A DNA stretch of 64,000 nucleotides from the NCBI GenBank assembly GCA_021805565.1, contig JAJZFA010000064.1, positions 46,527 to 110,526 of the forward strand, in the 5' to 3' direction. The position numbers were made by a program, and so were the translations under genes. Source of the DNA: Pseudomonadota bacterium (GTDB lineage Bacteria > Pseudomonadota > Alphaproteobacteria > Acetobacterales > Acetobacteraceae). Positions 47,001 through 55,780 of this stretch are shown here, in pieces. Every line of letters begins with the position of its first letter. The stretch's first letter is position 1. The notes under the pieces were generated by a model. That model searched no databases. It worked only from the letters and a program-made list of their open reading frames with translations, and was not told the DNA's origin.

Positions 47001-48239
47001 GTGACCGTTCCCGTCGCTGGCGGCGGGCTGCGCGCCCTGCTGTCCTCCCCCGCGTTTCTGCGCCTTTGGGCGATCGGCGGCTGCATCAACACGATGCGCT
47101 GGTTCGAGGTCTTGGCGGCCGCGCTGTTTACCTTGGACGCAACCGGGTCGGGTCTGGACGTCGCCATCGTTTCCGCCGCCCGGACACTGCCGATGTTCCT
47201 GCTGGGTGCCTTCTCCGGCGTGGCGACCGAGGCGGTGAACCGCAAGAACGTTCTGTTCATCGGCCAGATGGTCACCTGTTCCGCGTCTGCCTCGGTCGCA
47301 CTGCTCGCATGGGCCGGGGTCGTGCGGCCGTGGCACGTCGCGGCCGCCGCGCTCGTCGCGGGCGTCGTCTGGTCCACCGACATGGCGACCCGCCGGCGGA
47401 TGGTGGGGGAGTGCGTGCCCGGCCGTCTAATATCGCGGGCATTGGCGCTGGACACGATGTCGAACTCGTTGACCCGGCTGGTGGGGCCGGTTCTGGCCGG
47501 CGCGATCTATCAGCGGATGGGCCTGGCCGGATCGTTCGGATTGTCCGCCTGTGTCTATGCGCTGGCGGCGGTCCTGGCGTCCGGGGTGGATTACCGGCAA
47601 ACGACACGGCGGCTGGTGGTGGGCAATGTGGCGCGCGAACTGGCCGAGGGGCTGCGATTCGTGCGCGGCGATCTGATCATCGGCGGGGTGCTGGCGGTGA
47701 CGTTCGCGATGAACCTGCTGGGCTTTCCCTATAACGCGCTGATCGCCCCGATCGGGCGGACGATCTTCCGGGTGTCGCCCACGCTGGTCGGCGTGCTGGC
47801 GGCGTCGGAGTCGTTCGGCGCGTTTCTGGGCGGAGCGCTGTTGACGAGCCGGGAGCCGCGGGTCAACGGCCGGCTGTTGATGGTTGGCGGGTCTTTACTG
47901 TTTCTGGCCTGCGTGGCGGCGATGCCGTTGATGCCAGCGTTCTGGCCGGCGTGCGGGGTGCTGGCGATCGGCGGGTTCGGGTCGTCGGCGTTTTCCAACA
48001 TGCAAACCTCGCTGATCGTGCTGCATGCGCCGGTCCATATCCGCTCGCGGCTGATGGGTTTGTTGACGGTGTGTATCGGAATGGGGCCGCTGGGGATTTT
48101 GCTGGTGGGCGGGCTGGCGGCCGTCGCCGGACCGCTGCTGGCGATCGATATAGTGGCGGTGACGGGGTTTGCGCTGGTGTGTGCGATCGGGGCGGTGTGG
48201 AAGCGGCGGGAAAAGGCGGTGTTCGAGTTGCCGCGCTAG
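47001..48239 (+). CDS. MFS transporter, drug/siderophore exporter type
   Basis: A 412-residue protein with about twelve hydrophobic helices, read from the GTG at 47001. The frame extends to 46239 but the upstream part is antisense to the desaturase gene and not protein-like. It starts VAGGGLRALLSSPAFLRLWAIGG and has the loop TEAVNRKNVLFIGQM, typical of the MFS_3/EntS-like group, plus MATRRRMVGECVPGRLISRALALDTMSNSLTRLVGP. The substrate is unknown. The codon use matches the host. The gap to the desaturase start, about 267 bp, must hold both promoters, but none is clear. Confidence 0.88.
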   Translation: MTVPVAGGGLRALLSSPAFLRLWAIGGCINTMRWFEVLAAALFTLDATGSGLDVAIVSAARTLPMFLLGAFSGVATEAVNRKNVLFIGQMVTCSASASVALLAWAGVVRPWHVAAAALVAGVVWSTDMATRRRMVGECVPGRLISRALALDTMSNSLTRLVGPVLAGAIYQRMGLAGSFGLSACVYALAAVLASGVDYRQTTRRLVVGNVARELAEGLRFVRGDLIIGGVLAVTFAMNLLGFPYNALIAPIGRTIFRVSPTLVGVLAASESFGAFLGGALLTSREPRVNGRLLMVGGSLLFLACVAAMPLMPAFWPACGVLAIGGFGSSAFSNMQTSLIVLHAPVHIRSRLMGLLTVCIGMGPLGILLVGGLAAVAGPLLAIDIVAVTGFALVCAIGAVWKRREKAVFELPR

Positions 48240-48338
48240 CAGGCGTTGCGGCCGGTCCGGCGGTATCCGCCATTCCATGCGCGGGTCGACGTCGGGTTCC
48301 GGCCACCAGCGGGTAAAACACGCTCAACCAGAAAAATC

Positions 48339-48367
48339 TTGACTTCTATCTTATTTTATGATTTTAT
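48339..48367 (+). promoter_or_regulatory. Candidate promoter of the lysis cassette
   Basis: TTGACT, 17 bases, TTTTAT on the plus strand (five and four of six consensus matches) lies in an unusually AT-rich stretch, 48325-48390, about 90 bp before the endolysin start. The AT-rich character contrasts with all surrounding DNA. It is the best promoter candidate for the endolysin/holin pair. Confidence 0.45.
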
Positions 48368-48452
48368 TCTTAAGCTAAATCCGTTCTTCACGCATTCTCG
48401 AACCGCGACCCTTATCGCGCACCGCATTTTCAGCACCCTATCGGAGCCCCCC

Positions 48453-49175
48453 ATGTCCGGAATCCTCAGCGCCTTGGAATCGCTGTTTCAACCCACCCCG
48501 TCCGATCCGGCCGCCGCCGCCGCGATGACCGTTCTCGCCGATCCGCCAACAACGCCCGATCGTCTGGACCCCGCTTTGATGGCGGTTGCCCCGGATCTCA
48601 CCGCGGACGAACGCGCCGCCTGGGTCGCCGCCCTGGCCGGCCCGCTGCATCGGGCCGGCATATCCGGCGCACGCTGCGTCGCCGCCTTCCTGGGCCAGTG
48701 TTCGCAGGAGAGCGCCGGATTCCGCGTCACTCAGGAAGACCTCTTCTACAGCGCGGAACGGCTGTGTCAGGTGTGGCCCAGCCGGTTTCCAACGATCGAG
48801 ACCGCCCAGCCCTGTGCCGGCCGGCCCGAGGCCCTGGCCAACGCCGTTTACGCCGATCGCATGGGCAACGGCGATCCCGCGTCAGGCGACGGCTGGCGGT
48901 TTCGCGGCCGCGGGCTGATCCAGATCACCGGCCGGTCGGCATACGAAAGCTTCGCGCGGGCAACCGGCATAACACTGGATGCGGCGGTGGAGCAGGCCGG
49001 CACCCAGGCCGGCGCCGTCGCCACCGCCGCCTGGTTCTGGACCGCCAACGGCCTGAACGCACTGGCCGAAACCTGGGCGATCGACACGATCACGCAAAAA
49101 ATCAACGGCGGCATGAATGGCGCGGCGGATCGCATCCGCCTGTGCGAGGCCGCCCTTCACGCCATGGAGGCCTGA
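48453..49175 (+). CDS. GH19-type endolysin (chitinase-like lysozyme)
   Basis: A 240-residue protein without a signal peptide, read from the ATG at 48453, which has GGAG six bases upstream. After a Pro/Ala-rich start (~1-50) comes the glycoside hydrolase 19 fold: FLGQCSQESAGFRVTQEDLFYSAERL with the likely catalytic Glu in QESAGF, then WRFRGRGLIQITGRSAYESFA and AAWFWTANGLNALA and ITQKINGGMNG. This is the typical order of phage endolysins that cut peptidoglycan sugar links. It needs a holin to reach the wall, and a holin-like gene follows after one base. Confidence 0.9.
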   Translation: MSGILSALESLFQPTPSDPAAAAAMTVLADPPTTPDRLDPALMAVAPDLTADERAAWVAALAGPLHRAGISGARCVAAFLGQCSQESAGFRVTQEDLFYSAERLCQVWPSRFPTIETAQPCAGRPEALANAVYADRMGNGDPASGDGWRFRGRGLIQITGRSAYESFARATGITLDAAVEQAGTQAGAVATAAWFWTANGLNALAETWAIDTITQKINGGMNGAADRIRLCEAALHAMEA

Positions 49176-49176
49176 T

Positions 49177-49815
49177 ATGTTCGCGGCTTTAATTCCCCTT
49201 GTACTGAGCCTTGCGCCGCAACTCGCCGGCATGATCTTTGGCTCGAAGGGCGCCGAGGCCACGGCGAAAGCGGCCGGCGTGGTGCAGACCGTGGTCGGAA
49301 CCGTCGCCGATCTCAGCACACCAGGCGGTGTCGCCGCCGCGGTGGCCCATATCCGAGCCGATCCGCTGGCATGCGCCGGCCTCGCGGCGAAACTGGCCGA
49401 TCTGCATGTCCAGATGCAGAAGGAACAGGACGCCGAAACGCAGGCGTTGCGTCAGGATGCCCTGGACGAACTGAAGCTTCGGCTGGCCGATACCGGATCG
49501 GCCCGCGATATGGCAACGACGCTGGCCAACGCCCATAGCGGCCTGGCCTATGGCGGAGTCGCCGTGTCGGTGGTCATCGTCGCGGCGTTCGGGTGGACGA
49601 CCTACTCCGTGCTGACCAGCCATCTCAGCGCCAGCGACGGGCAATTCGGTTCCATCCTGGTCGGAACCCTCGCCGCCATGGCCACCCAGGTCGCCAACTA
49701 CTGGCTCGGTTCCAGCCAGGGCAGCAACGTCAAGAACGCACTGCTGGCCAATGCCCAGAACAATCTGGCGTCCAGCATGCCGGGCAGCCTGATGAAGCCG
49801 GCCGGCAAATTCTAA
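49177..49815 (+). CDS. Three-TM holin of the gene-transfer-agent type
   Basis: A 212-residue protein read from the ATG at 49177, one base after the endolysin stop. It has an N-terminal hydrophobic segment (FAALIPLVLSLAPQLAGMIFG), a helical middle (LADLHVQMQKEQDAETQALRQDALDELKLRL) and two C-terminal helices (GGVAVSVVIVAAFGWTTYSVL and FGSILVGTLAAMATQVANYWLGSSQGS). This matches the Pfam family described as holin of 3 TMs for gene-transfer release (DUF3154), known from Rhodobacter capsulatus. Together with the endolysin it makes a two-gene lysis cassette with no phage structural genes around it. Confidence 0.85.
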   Translation: MFAALIPLVLSLAPQLAGMIFGSKGAEATAKAAGVVQTVVGTVADLSTPGGVAAAVAHIRADPLACAGLAAKLADLHVQMQKEQDAETQALRQDALDELKLRLADTGSARDMATTLANAHSGLAYGGVAVSVVIVAAFGWTTYSVLTSHLSASDGQFGSILVGTLAAMATQVANYWLGSSQGSNVKNALLANAQNNLASSMPGSLMKPAGKF

Positions 49816-49846
49816 CCCGCGGCAGGCAAGGCGTGCCGGATGCGCC

Positions 49847-50431
49847 TCAGGCGTGTCCGGCCAGCCATGTCCCCGCGTATAAGGCCGCCACCGGAACGCG
49901 GAAGCCGATACTGTCCAGCGTCAGATCGCCCGTCTCGATCGCCAGCGGCACATCCGGCCAGGACCCGTCCGGGGTTCGCCGCAGCAGTTGCACACCGATG
50001 GTTGCTGTACGGATCGCCAGAATTTCGTGTACGCTGGCGATGCCGGTATATCCCCAGACATTCGCCCAGGTTTCCAGGGTATTGCCGGGCGACAGGATCT
50101 CGATCAGCAGCACCGGCTGACCCATGGCGATCGCGCCCCGCGGGATGGGCGTGCATGTCACGCCGATGTCCGGAATACGAAAATTATGGCCGGAGTCAGC
50201 CTGCGGAATGATGCCGGGGTTCATCGCCACCCGGCAGCCCGGACGGTTAACGGCAAGATGGTTCCGAAGCAGTGCGCCGACTTCGCCCTGAATGAGCGCA
50301 TGCGTGCCGCTCGCGGGCGCCATGGCCTGGGGCACTCCGTCGATCAGTTGCCACGCGGATCCGGGCGGCGCGTCCCAGGCGAGGAATGCCGCGACGGTCA
50401 TGAAGTCAGGGGTTTGGAGAACAGCGACCAT
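49847..50431 (-). CDS. Uma2 family putative endonuclease
   Basis: A 194-residue Uma2 (DUF820) protein with the PD-(D/E)XK-like fold. Key segments: MTVAAFLAWDAPPGSAWQLIDG at the start, HALIQGEVGALLRNHL, then RIPDIGVTCTPI containing the Asp, and PVLLIEILSPGNTLETWANVWGYTGIASVHEIL with the Glu and the conserved W/Y-rich helix. The family is abundant in cyanobacteria and phototrophs, and its target is unknown. The usual (R/D)xxxLVD strand after the helix reads ILAIRTATIG, a slight deviation. It is convergent with the holin gene, 31 bp away, with no linked toxin or antitoxin. Confidence 0.88.
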   Translation of the reverse strand: MVAVLQTPDFMTVAAFLAWDAPPGSAWQLIDGVPQAMAPASGTHALIQGEVGALLRNHLAVNRPGCRVAMNPGIIPQADSGHNFRIPDIGVTCTPIPRGAIAMGQPVLLIEILSPGNTLETWANVWGYTGIASVHEILAIRTATIGVQLLRRTPDGSWPDVPLAIETGDLTLDSIGFRVPVAALYAGTWLAGHA

Positions 50432-50529
50432 CTAAGATGTATACCACGGAATGCGCGAATGGCGCACCTGCAGCCGTACTTCCCTGCAACGTTATGTCAG
50501 ACCAGCGCGCTAGCAATCCCGGGCGCGAT

Positions 50530-52434
50530 CTATACGCCGTGGCCCTTGTCGCCCACAATATCCCCTAAAACCGCGAGCATCGGTCCAAGATGCCGCCGAT
50601 ACTGCCGCCAGCGTCCGGCCGAACTTCCGTAAATCGGCTGGCGGACTTGCCACTGGCTGGCCGACATCACTTTCCTGTCCGTCTTGTGAAAGTCCAGACA
50701 GGCGGGATCCCAATCCAGACCCAGGAAATCGATCAGACGGCGACTCTGCCCTTCCAGGTCGCCGACAAGGGCTTCATAGTGCATTTCCAGTATCCGGAGC
50801 GGCTGGACCGAGCACCAGAAATCCATCAATCGCGAGACTTCCCTCATTCTGATTGCGCAATCCGCAAGATCGAGGGACCAGGGGGTCGCGTCATTGAATT
50901 GCTGAAAATAGCACGACAAGCAAACATCCCGTGGATCGCGCCGGCACACGATAACGCGGGCACGCGGGAACAGCATGGCGATGTAGCCCAGCATCATGAC
51001 GTTATCCGGCAACTTATCGATAACGCGATCGGCATCCCCGGACGCCGCCCGCAGATGCGCCAAGTGGGCCTTGGTTTCTCGTTGCACGGCCTCCCGATCC
51101 CACAGACTTGGGTGAATCCCAGGTTGTCTTGCCTCCAGACGCTTGACCATACCCCAGATATCCATGGTTTCGCCCATGCCGCGAATACGTCCGTGACTGG
51201 CCGCGATCTGCTCGACCAGCGTCGTGCCAGAACGTGGCATGCCGACAACAAACACCGGCTGCTCCGACAAGTCGCCCTTCAGCCGGCCGATGGCCAGAGC
51301 GGCTCGGTCGAACTTCCTGATGCGCCCATCGACATCCCGGCGAAGCGCGGCCGGATCGAACGATTCACCTTTCTCCGCATGGTAACGCAACGCCCTGGTA
51401 TTCGCGGTTTCAAAAGCCGCGAAGGCGCGATCGTACGCGCCAAGCTTGTCGTTCAGCGTGCCCAGCGCGAAGCCGGCGATAATGCGGCTCCAGGTTGACT
51501 CGGCATCGCTTTGAACAAGCGCCTCAAGCCGGATGATTTCCCCCGACGGATTGTCCAGCCGGCCAATTCTGGCGAGGCTGCGCTGAGCCTCGGCGGACGA
51601 GGGGTCCAGTTCCAGCGAACGTTTGTAACAGACCGCGGCATCGTCGAAGCGGCCGATCGCATCGAAATTACCGCCCTGCATGCGCCAAACATCCGCCCGC
51701 CCGGGTGCGAGTTCGAGTGCCCGCCGGAAGGCATCGATCGAGCCGGTTACATCTTCGATGCGCTGCAATATCGTGCCGAGGCCGATATGGGGGGGGACTT
51801 CGCCGGGGGCGAGCGCGGCGGCGAGGCGAAAGTGATGGACAGCCTGTTCATCCCGCCCAAGGCCGGAGAGAATCGAGCCGAGCATGACCTGCGTCACCGC
51901 CCGGTCAGGTTCGATTTCGAGTGCCGCCCGGTACGCCGTCGCGGCACCGGCCATATCCGTGAGATGTTCTAACGCCATACCAAGACAAGCGTGCGCGTCG
52001 TACGAACCCGGGGCCAGCGTAACAGCCTGACGCCCTGCATCCGCCGCTCCGCGATAATCGCCCACATCGAGCAGTGCGCGGCACAGGATAAACGGTGCTT
52101 CCGGTAACGACGGATCTTGCGCCATCGCCCGCGCCGCATTTTCCGCCGCAAGATCGGATCGCCCGCCGGCCCGCTGGGCCCTGGCAAGGTTTGTCAGCGC
52201 CTCCGGAAAGTCTGGAACCAACGCCAGGGCGCGCGAAATCAACGCGATGGATTGGGCGATATCGCCGCGGTCCTGTAGAATGACGCCCAGGAGATTGAGT
52301 GCGTCCGGCTCGTTCGGATCGTTGAGAAGGACCGTACAGTACAACGCTTCCGCTTCGGCCAGGCGCCCTGCTTCGTGAAGCGCTATGGCCTGTTCCAGGT
52401 CGCCGGATTCATCGGGTGAGACGGGCGTATCCAT
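50530..52434 (-). CDS. TPR-sulfotransferase fusion protein
   Basis: A 634-residue soluble protein in two parts. Residues ~1-330 are about eight tetratricopeptide repeats (ALHEAGRLAEAEALYCTVLL, ALNLLGVILQDRGDIAQSIAL and so on). From about 390 it is a sulfotransferase (Sulfotransfer_3 type), with the PAPS 5'-phosphosulfate loop VGMPRSGTT at 398-406 and the second motif CRRDPRDVCLSCYFQQF. The group is common in alphaproteobacteria and modifies unknown acceptors such as proteins or polysaccharides. It stands alone on the minus strand. The 98 bp toward the Uma2 gene holds nothing clear. Confidence 0.88.
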   Translation of the reverse strand: MDTPVSPDESGDLEQAIALHEAGRLAEAEALYCTVLLNDPNEPDALNLLGVILQDRGDIAQSIALISRALALVPDFPEALTNLARAQRAGGRSDLAAENAARAMAQDPSLPEAPFILCRALLDVGDYRGAADAGRQAVTLAPGSYDAHACLGMALEHLTDMAGAATAYRAALEIEPDRAVTQVMLGSILSGLGRDEQAVHHFRLAAALAPGEVPPHIGLGTILQRIEDVTGSIDAFRRALELAPGRADVWRMQGGNFDAIGRFDDAAVCYKRSLELDPSSAEAQRSLARIGRLDNPSGEIIRLEALVQSDAESTWSRIIAGFALGTLNDKLGAYDRAFAAFETANTRALRYHAEKGESFDPAALRRDVDGRIRKFDRAALAIGRLKGDLSEQPVFVVGMPRSGTTLVEQIAASHGRIRGMGETMDIWGMVKRLEARQPGIHPSLWDREAVQRETKAHLAHLRAASGDADRVIDKLPDNVMMLGYIAMLFPRARVIVCRRDPRDVCLSCYFQQFNDATPWSLDLADCAIRMREVSRLMDFWCSVQPLRILEMHYEALVGDLEGQSRRLIDFLGLDWDPACLDFHKTDRKVMSASQWQVRQPIYGSSAGRWRQYRRHLGPMLAVLGDIVGDKGHGV

Positions 52435-52576
52435 TCAAAATGCGGCGCATTGCGGGCTCGATGCATCGAGCCCGATCAATAACAATACGGGCGGATTATT
52501 GCAACTAAACTGCGGCAAAGCAGGGGATTGCCGGAACACAAATTGAATGGAGACGCATTAAGAAACACAAATCAAA

Positions 52577-52614
52577 GCCCGGATGAAATTAGCACAAACT
52601 AAATTCATCCGGGC
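52577..52614 (-). terminator. Intrinsic terminator after the PEP-CTERM gene
   Basis: A 16-bp stem with one mismatch (GCCCGGATGAAATTAG / CTAAATTCATCCGGGC) and a six-base loop. On the minus strand it is followed by TTTGATTTGTGTTTC. It lies 49 bp beyond the stop of the PEP-CTERM gene and makes that gene a stand-alone transcript. The rest of 52435-52662 shows no gene. Confidence 0.8.
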
Positions 52615-52662
52615 CGATTAGCACTATCAGGGATTTATCCCAGATTTATCACGCTTTTGCCC

Positions 52663-53331
52663 TCAGGCTTTCGCACGCCGGCGGCGAACCACACCGAGGC
52701 CGGCGAGGCCGGCACCCAGCACTGCGATCGAGAGAGGCTCCGGGACAGCATTGGAAAAGGTGTAGGTAACATCGACGGTGGCGGCACCCTGGGTCGCAGC
52801 GGACAGCGTCACACCGGAGGAAGCAGTACCAAGATAGTTGCCGACCTCGTTGAAGCCTAGCGACCAGCCACCGAGGAAGTCGGTGAGCGGCCCGGTCGCG
52901 GTCGAAGCCTTTGTCACAACACCAGTCAGGATCGGCGACGTGAAGCTTGCGCCGGCTGCGAGTGTCTGTGTTCCCGAACCATTACTGATATTGATAATTG
53001 TCGGGAGGGTCAGGTTCGCCGGCTGCGAGGTGAGTGTCAGTGTATTTTTAACCGACGAACTGAAGGTCAGCCCGTTGGTTGTTGTGGTATTTTTCCCCGT
53101 TACCGTTCCGTTAACAGTGTCCGTAACGGACACCACAACCGACTGAAGCGTATTGACACCGCCGAGGGCCGTGTATCCCTGGAAATGCAGCGTCTGATTA
53201 TCCGGCGTCGCCGTCAGCGGATAGGATACGATTTCGGTGATGACGCCAGCGAACGCATGTCCGCTCGATCCAGCGATCAACGCCGTCAGCGCTGTCGTGC
53301 AGAGAAGAAAATTAACTTTGTTCATGTCCAT
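52663..53331 (-). CDS. PEP-CTERM sorting-domain protein
   Basis: A 222-residue exported protein. Signal peptide: LLCTTALTALIAGSSGHAFA (~8-28). The mature part is Thr/Ser/Gly-rich, with no recognised enzyme domain. The C-terminus has the exosortase signal: VPEP at 196-199, a hydrophobic helix (LSIAVLGAGLAGLGVV) and an RRRR cluster. In PEP-CTERM/exosortase systems the tail is cut and the protein is linked to a matrix or surface polysaccharide. No exosortase (epsH/xrt) gene is in this window. AGGAAC precedes the ATG. A sigma-54 promoter lies immediately upstream. Confidence 0.9.
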   Translation of the reverse strand: MDMNKVNFLLCTTALTALIAGSSGHAFAGVITEIVSYPLTATPDNQTLHFQGYTALGGVNTLQSVVVSVTDTVNGTVTGKNTTTTNGLTFSSSVKNTLTLTSQPANLTLPTIINISNGSGTQTLAAGASFTSPILTGVVTKASTATGPLTDFLGGWSLGFNEVGNYLGTASSGVTLSAATQGAATVDVTYTFSNAVPEPLSIAVLGAGLAGLGVVRRRRAKA

Positions 53332-53362
53332 CTAGTTCCTGATTGCCGCCTGATCCTTAACA

Positions 53363-53379
53363 AGCAATACACGTGCCAA
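53363..53379 (-). promoter_or_regulatory. Sigma-54 (RpoN) promoter of the PEP-CTERM gene
   Basis: The minus strand reads TTGGCACG, TGTA, TTGCT, an exact match to the core -24/-12 consensus TTGGCACG-N4-TTGCW with the strict GG-N10-GC spacing. Transcription would start about 20 bp before the ribosome site of the gene at 53331. Such promoters need an AAA+ activator bound upstream. Confidence 0.85.
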
Positions 53380-53441
53380 GTTTTTTATTAACGATAAATC
53401 AACGACTTAAAGCGCGGACTACAGCCGGTCACAGCTAGGGG

Positions 53442-53459
53442 TGTAAGGTAGGCTTTACA
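53442..53459. promoter_or_regulatory. Palindrome TGTAA-N8-TTACA, likely activator site
   Basis: TGTAAGGTAGGCTTTACA is a perfect 5-bp inverted repeat centred about 97 bp before the predicted sigma-54 start site, the usual place for an enhancer-binding protein. It also fits TGT-N12-ACA (PpsR/CrtJ type), but the sigma-54 context makes an RpoN activator the better reading. The remainder of the 380-bp gap, 53460-53711, shows no gene or clear element. Confidence 0.6.
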
Positions 53460-53711
53460 AAAGACTTTCGTAACTTGTTCGGCCGGCGTTACCGCACTCA
53501 ATCGACCCGCGGGTGCGGAACACGGACGATCGCACCGGCCCCGGCGCCGCATCGCACGACAACGATCCCGCCGGGCGCAAACGCCACCGGCAACCTGACA
53601 GAACCCCCAGGCGAGAAAAATTCAGCATACCGGACACCGTTGTGTCCCATTATTCCGCACCGACGAGCAGCGCGGCCAGGGCACCGGGGGAAATCTTGCT
53701 CCGCCGATGGC

Positions 53712-54713
53712 TTATCCTATTGAAGCCACCGGGACGGAGAGCGATCCGGCGGCGGTTTTTGCCCCGTCCGCGGCGGCAGCCGCCCCGCGAACCCCCAGCA
53801 CGTGCGCGATGGCATAGGTCAAATCCGCCCGGTTCAGCGTATAAAAGTGAAATTCATCCAACCCGTTCGCCTGCAGCAGCCGCACCTGCTCCGCCGCGAC
53901 CACCAAACCCACCATCCGGCGGGTCTCCGGATCGTTTTCCGTCCCCTCGAACAACCGGGCCATCCAGCCGGGGACGCTCGCCCCGCACATGTCGGAAAAC
54001 TTTACAACTTGCGCAAAATTGGAAACGGGCATCAACCCCGGCACGATCGGCGCCGCGATCCCGGCCGCCAGACACAGATCCAGAAACCGCAAATACGTCG
54101 CGGTATCGAAAAAATACTGCGTGATCGCCCGCGTGGCCCCGGCATCAAGCTTCCGCTTTAAATTCTCCAGATCGGCCACCGGGCTGGATGCGTTCGGATG
54201 CACTTCCGGATAGGCCGCGACGGAAATCTCGAAATCGGCCACTTTCCTCAGCCCGGCGACCAGATCCGACGCATAACGATACCCGCCCGGATGCGGCTCA
54301 TAGGCCTGGCCCGGCGGCGGATCGCCGCGCAGCGCCACGATATGCCGCACCCCGGCCGCCCAGTATCCCCGGGCGACCTCGTCCACCTCCTCCCGCGTCG
54401 CGCCGATGCAGGTCAGGTGGGCGGCGGGAACCAGGGTGGTTTCCCGCACCAATCGCGCAACCGTGGCGTGTGTCCTGGCCTGCGTGGTGCCGCCGGCGCC
54501 ATAGGTCACCGATACGAACCGCGGGGCCAGCGGGGCCAGCCGGCGGATGCAGGCCCACAATTGCTGTTCCAGCGCCTCGGTGCGCGGCGGAAAGAACTCG
54601 AACGACAGTTTCGGCGCCGGATGGCCGGCCGGCCGCATGGGCAACGCGGAAAAGCGCGGGCCGGTCAGCCAGCGCTGCAAGGTTGCGGGGGCGGTGTCGT
54701 CGGAAGCGTCCAT
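53712..54713 (-). CDS. metF: Methylenetetrahydrofolate reductase
   Basis: A 333-residue FAD-dependent TIM-barrel enzyme that reduces 5,10-methylene-THF to 5-methyl-THF for methionine synthesis. It has LSFEFFPPRT near the start, the family signature with the catalytic Glu, FVSVTYGAGGTTQ, HLTCIGATREEV and HIVALRGDPPPGQ. The C-terminal part includes ITQYFFDTATYLRFLD and PGLMPVSNFAQV. The start at 54713 (MDASDD) is preferred over 54782 because the latter adds a sequence unlike the family. Divergent from mlaA. No methionine genes are adjacent. Confidence 0.93.
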   Translation of the reverse strand: MDASDDTAPATLQRWLTGPRFSALPMRPAGHPAPKLSFEFFPPRTEALEQQLWACIRRLAPLAPRFVSVTYGAGGTTQARTHATVARLVRETTLVPAAHLTCIGATREEVDEVARGYWAAGVRHIVALRGDPPPGQAYEPHPGGYRYASDLVAGLRKVADFEISVAAYPEVHPNASSPVADLENLKRKLDAGATRAITQYFFDTATYLRFLDLCLAAGIAAPIVPGLMPVSNFAQVVKFSDMCGASVPGWMARLFEGTENDPETRRMVGLVVAAEQVRLLQANGLDEFHFYTLNRADLTYAIAHVLGVRGAAAAADGAKTAAGSLSVPVASIG

Positions 54714-54922
54714 CGCTGCTGAATCTCCGGTTTCGGCGGGAAAGGCAAGGATGCACCGCGCGGAAGCCTCGCGCCAGACCAACCAGCGGTCGAACAGCGA
54801 ACCGGGCCGCTCACGGAAAACTCAGTGGCGGGGTGTTCAAATCCACGCCAAACATGCCATGTGTCTGCCTGTCCGGATCGGTGCGACGTGCATCCGCGTG
54901 CGGGTCTTGCCCGAGGAAGTTC

Positions 54923-55750
54923 ATGCGACCTGCCCTGTTCGTCACCCCTGCCAAGCGTGGGGCCGCACATCTGCTGATGTATCTGGCGATCGTCGCGGTC
55001 GCCCTGCCCGGCTGCGCCACCCGCCCGCCGGCCAGCGACCCCGACGCCCTGGCCGACTATCAGCAGACCGACGATCCGCTGGAACCCACCAACCGGGTCT
55101 TCTATGCCATCAATAACGGCCTGGACACCGTGATCCTGCGGCCGGCGGCGCTGGCCTATCGCTATGCGGTGCCCGCACCGGTGCGCGACGGCCTGCACAA
55201 TGTGCTGTCCAACATCGGCACGCCCGTAAAACTGACCAACGACATCCTGGAAGGCAAGCCCAGGCGCGCCGGCGATACGACGATGCGGTTCCTGATCAAC
55301 ACCACGGCTGGCGTTTTGGGCATCTTCGATGTCGCCACCAAGCTGGGCTACCCCGACCACGACGCCGACTTCGGCATGACGATGGCCTTGTGGGGCGTTC
55401 CCGAAGGCCCGTTCCTGTTCCTGCCGGTACTTGGCCCCACAGATCCGCGCGATGCCGCCGGGTTCGGCCTGGATGTCGCCATCGATCCGTTCACCTGGAT
55501 CGGCACCGGACCCAACCATCCGGGCTGGTCGGCGTTCACCTATTCCCGCTATGGCCTGACGGCGGTTGACGCGCGGGAACGGGTGCTGGATGCCACCGAC
55601 TCGATCAAAAAGACCGCCCTCGATCCGTACGCGACATTCCGCAGCCTGTACCGCCAGCACCGTCACGCGCAGATCGAGACACTGCGAAACGACAACCGCG
55701 CGACCGTTCCCGTCTGGTTTCCCCAGCCGGCGGCCGCCCCCGCGAAGTAA
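54923..55750 (+). CDS. mlaA: Outer-membrane lipoprotein MlaA (VacJ)
   Basis: A 275-residue VacJ family lipoprotein. The signal ends at the lipobox LPGC (Cys32). The mature protein has the conserved DPLEPTNRVFYAINNGLD motif, then LSNIGTPVKLTNDILEGK, and FGMTMALWGVPEGPFLFLPVLGPTDPRD. MlaA removes misplaced phospholipids from the outer leaflet and passes them to MlaC. GAGGAAG lies just before the ATG at 54923. The long open frame upstream of that ATG is antisense to metF. mlaC follows after 30 bp. Confidence 0.93.
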   Translation: MRPALFVTPAKRGAAHLLMYLAIVAVALPGCATRPPASDPDALADYQQTDDPLEPTNRVFYAINNGLDTVILRPAALAYRYAVPAPVRDGLHNVLSNIGTPVKLTNDILEGKPRRAGDTTMRFLINTTAGVLGIFDVATKLGYPDHDADFGMTMALWGVPEGPFLFLPVLGPTDPRDAAGFGLDVAIDPFTWIGTGPNHPGWSAFTYSRYGLTAVDARERVLDATDSIKKTALDPYATFRSLYRQHRHAQIETLRNDNRATVPVWFPQPAAAPAK

Positions 55751-55780
55751 GCGCACCTGTTACCGGAGCTCGGACCCACC

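Noticed and set aside
53442..53459. Palindrome read as a third PpsR/CrtJ operator
   Set aside because: It fits TGT-N12-ACA, but the linked gene is a PEP-CTERM protein with a sigma-54 promoter, so an RpoN activator site is more economical.
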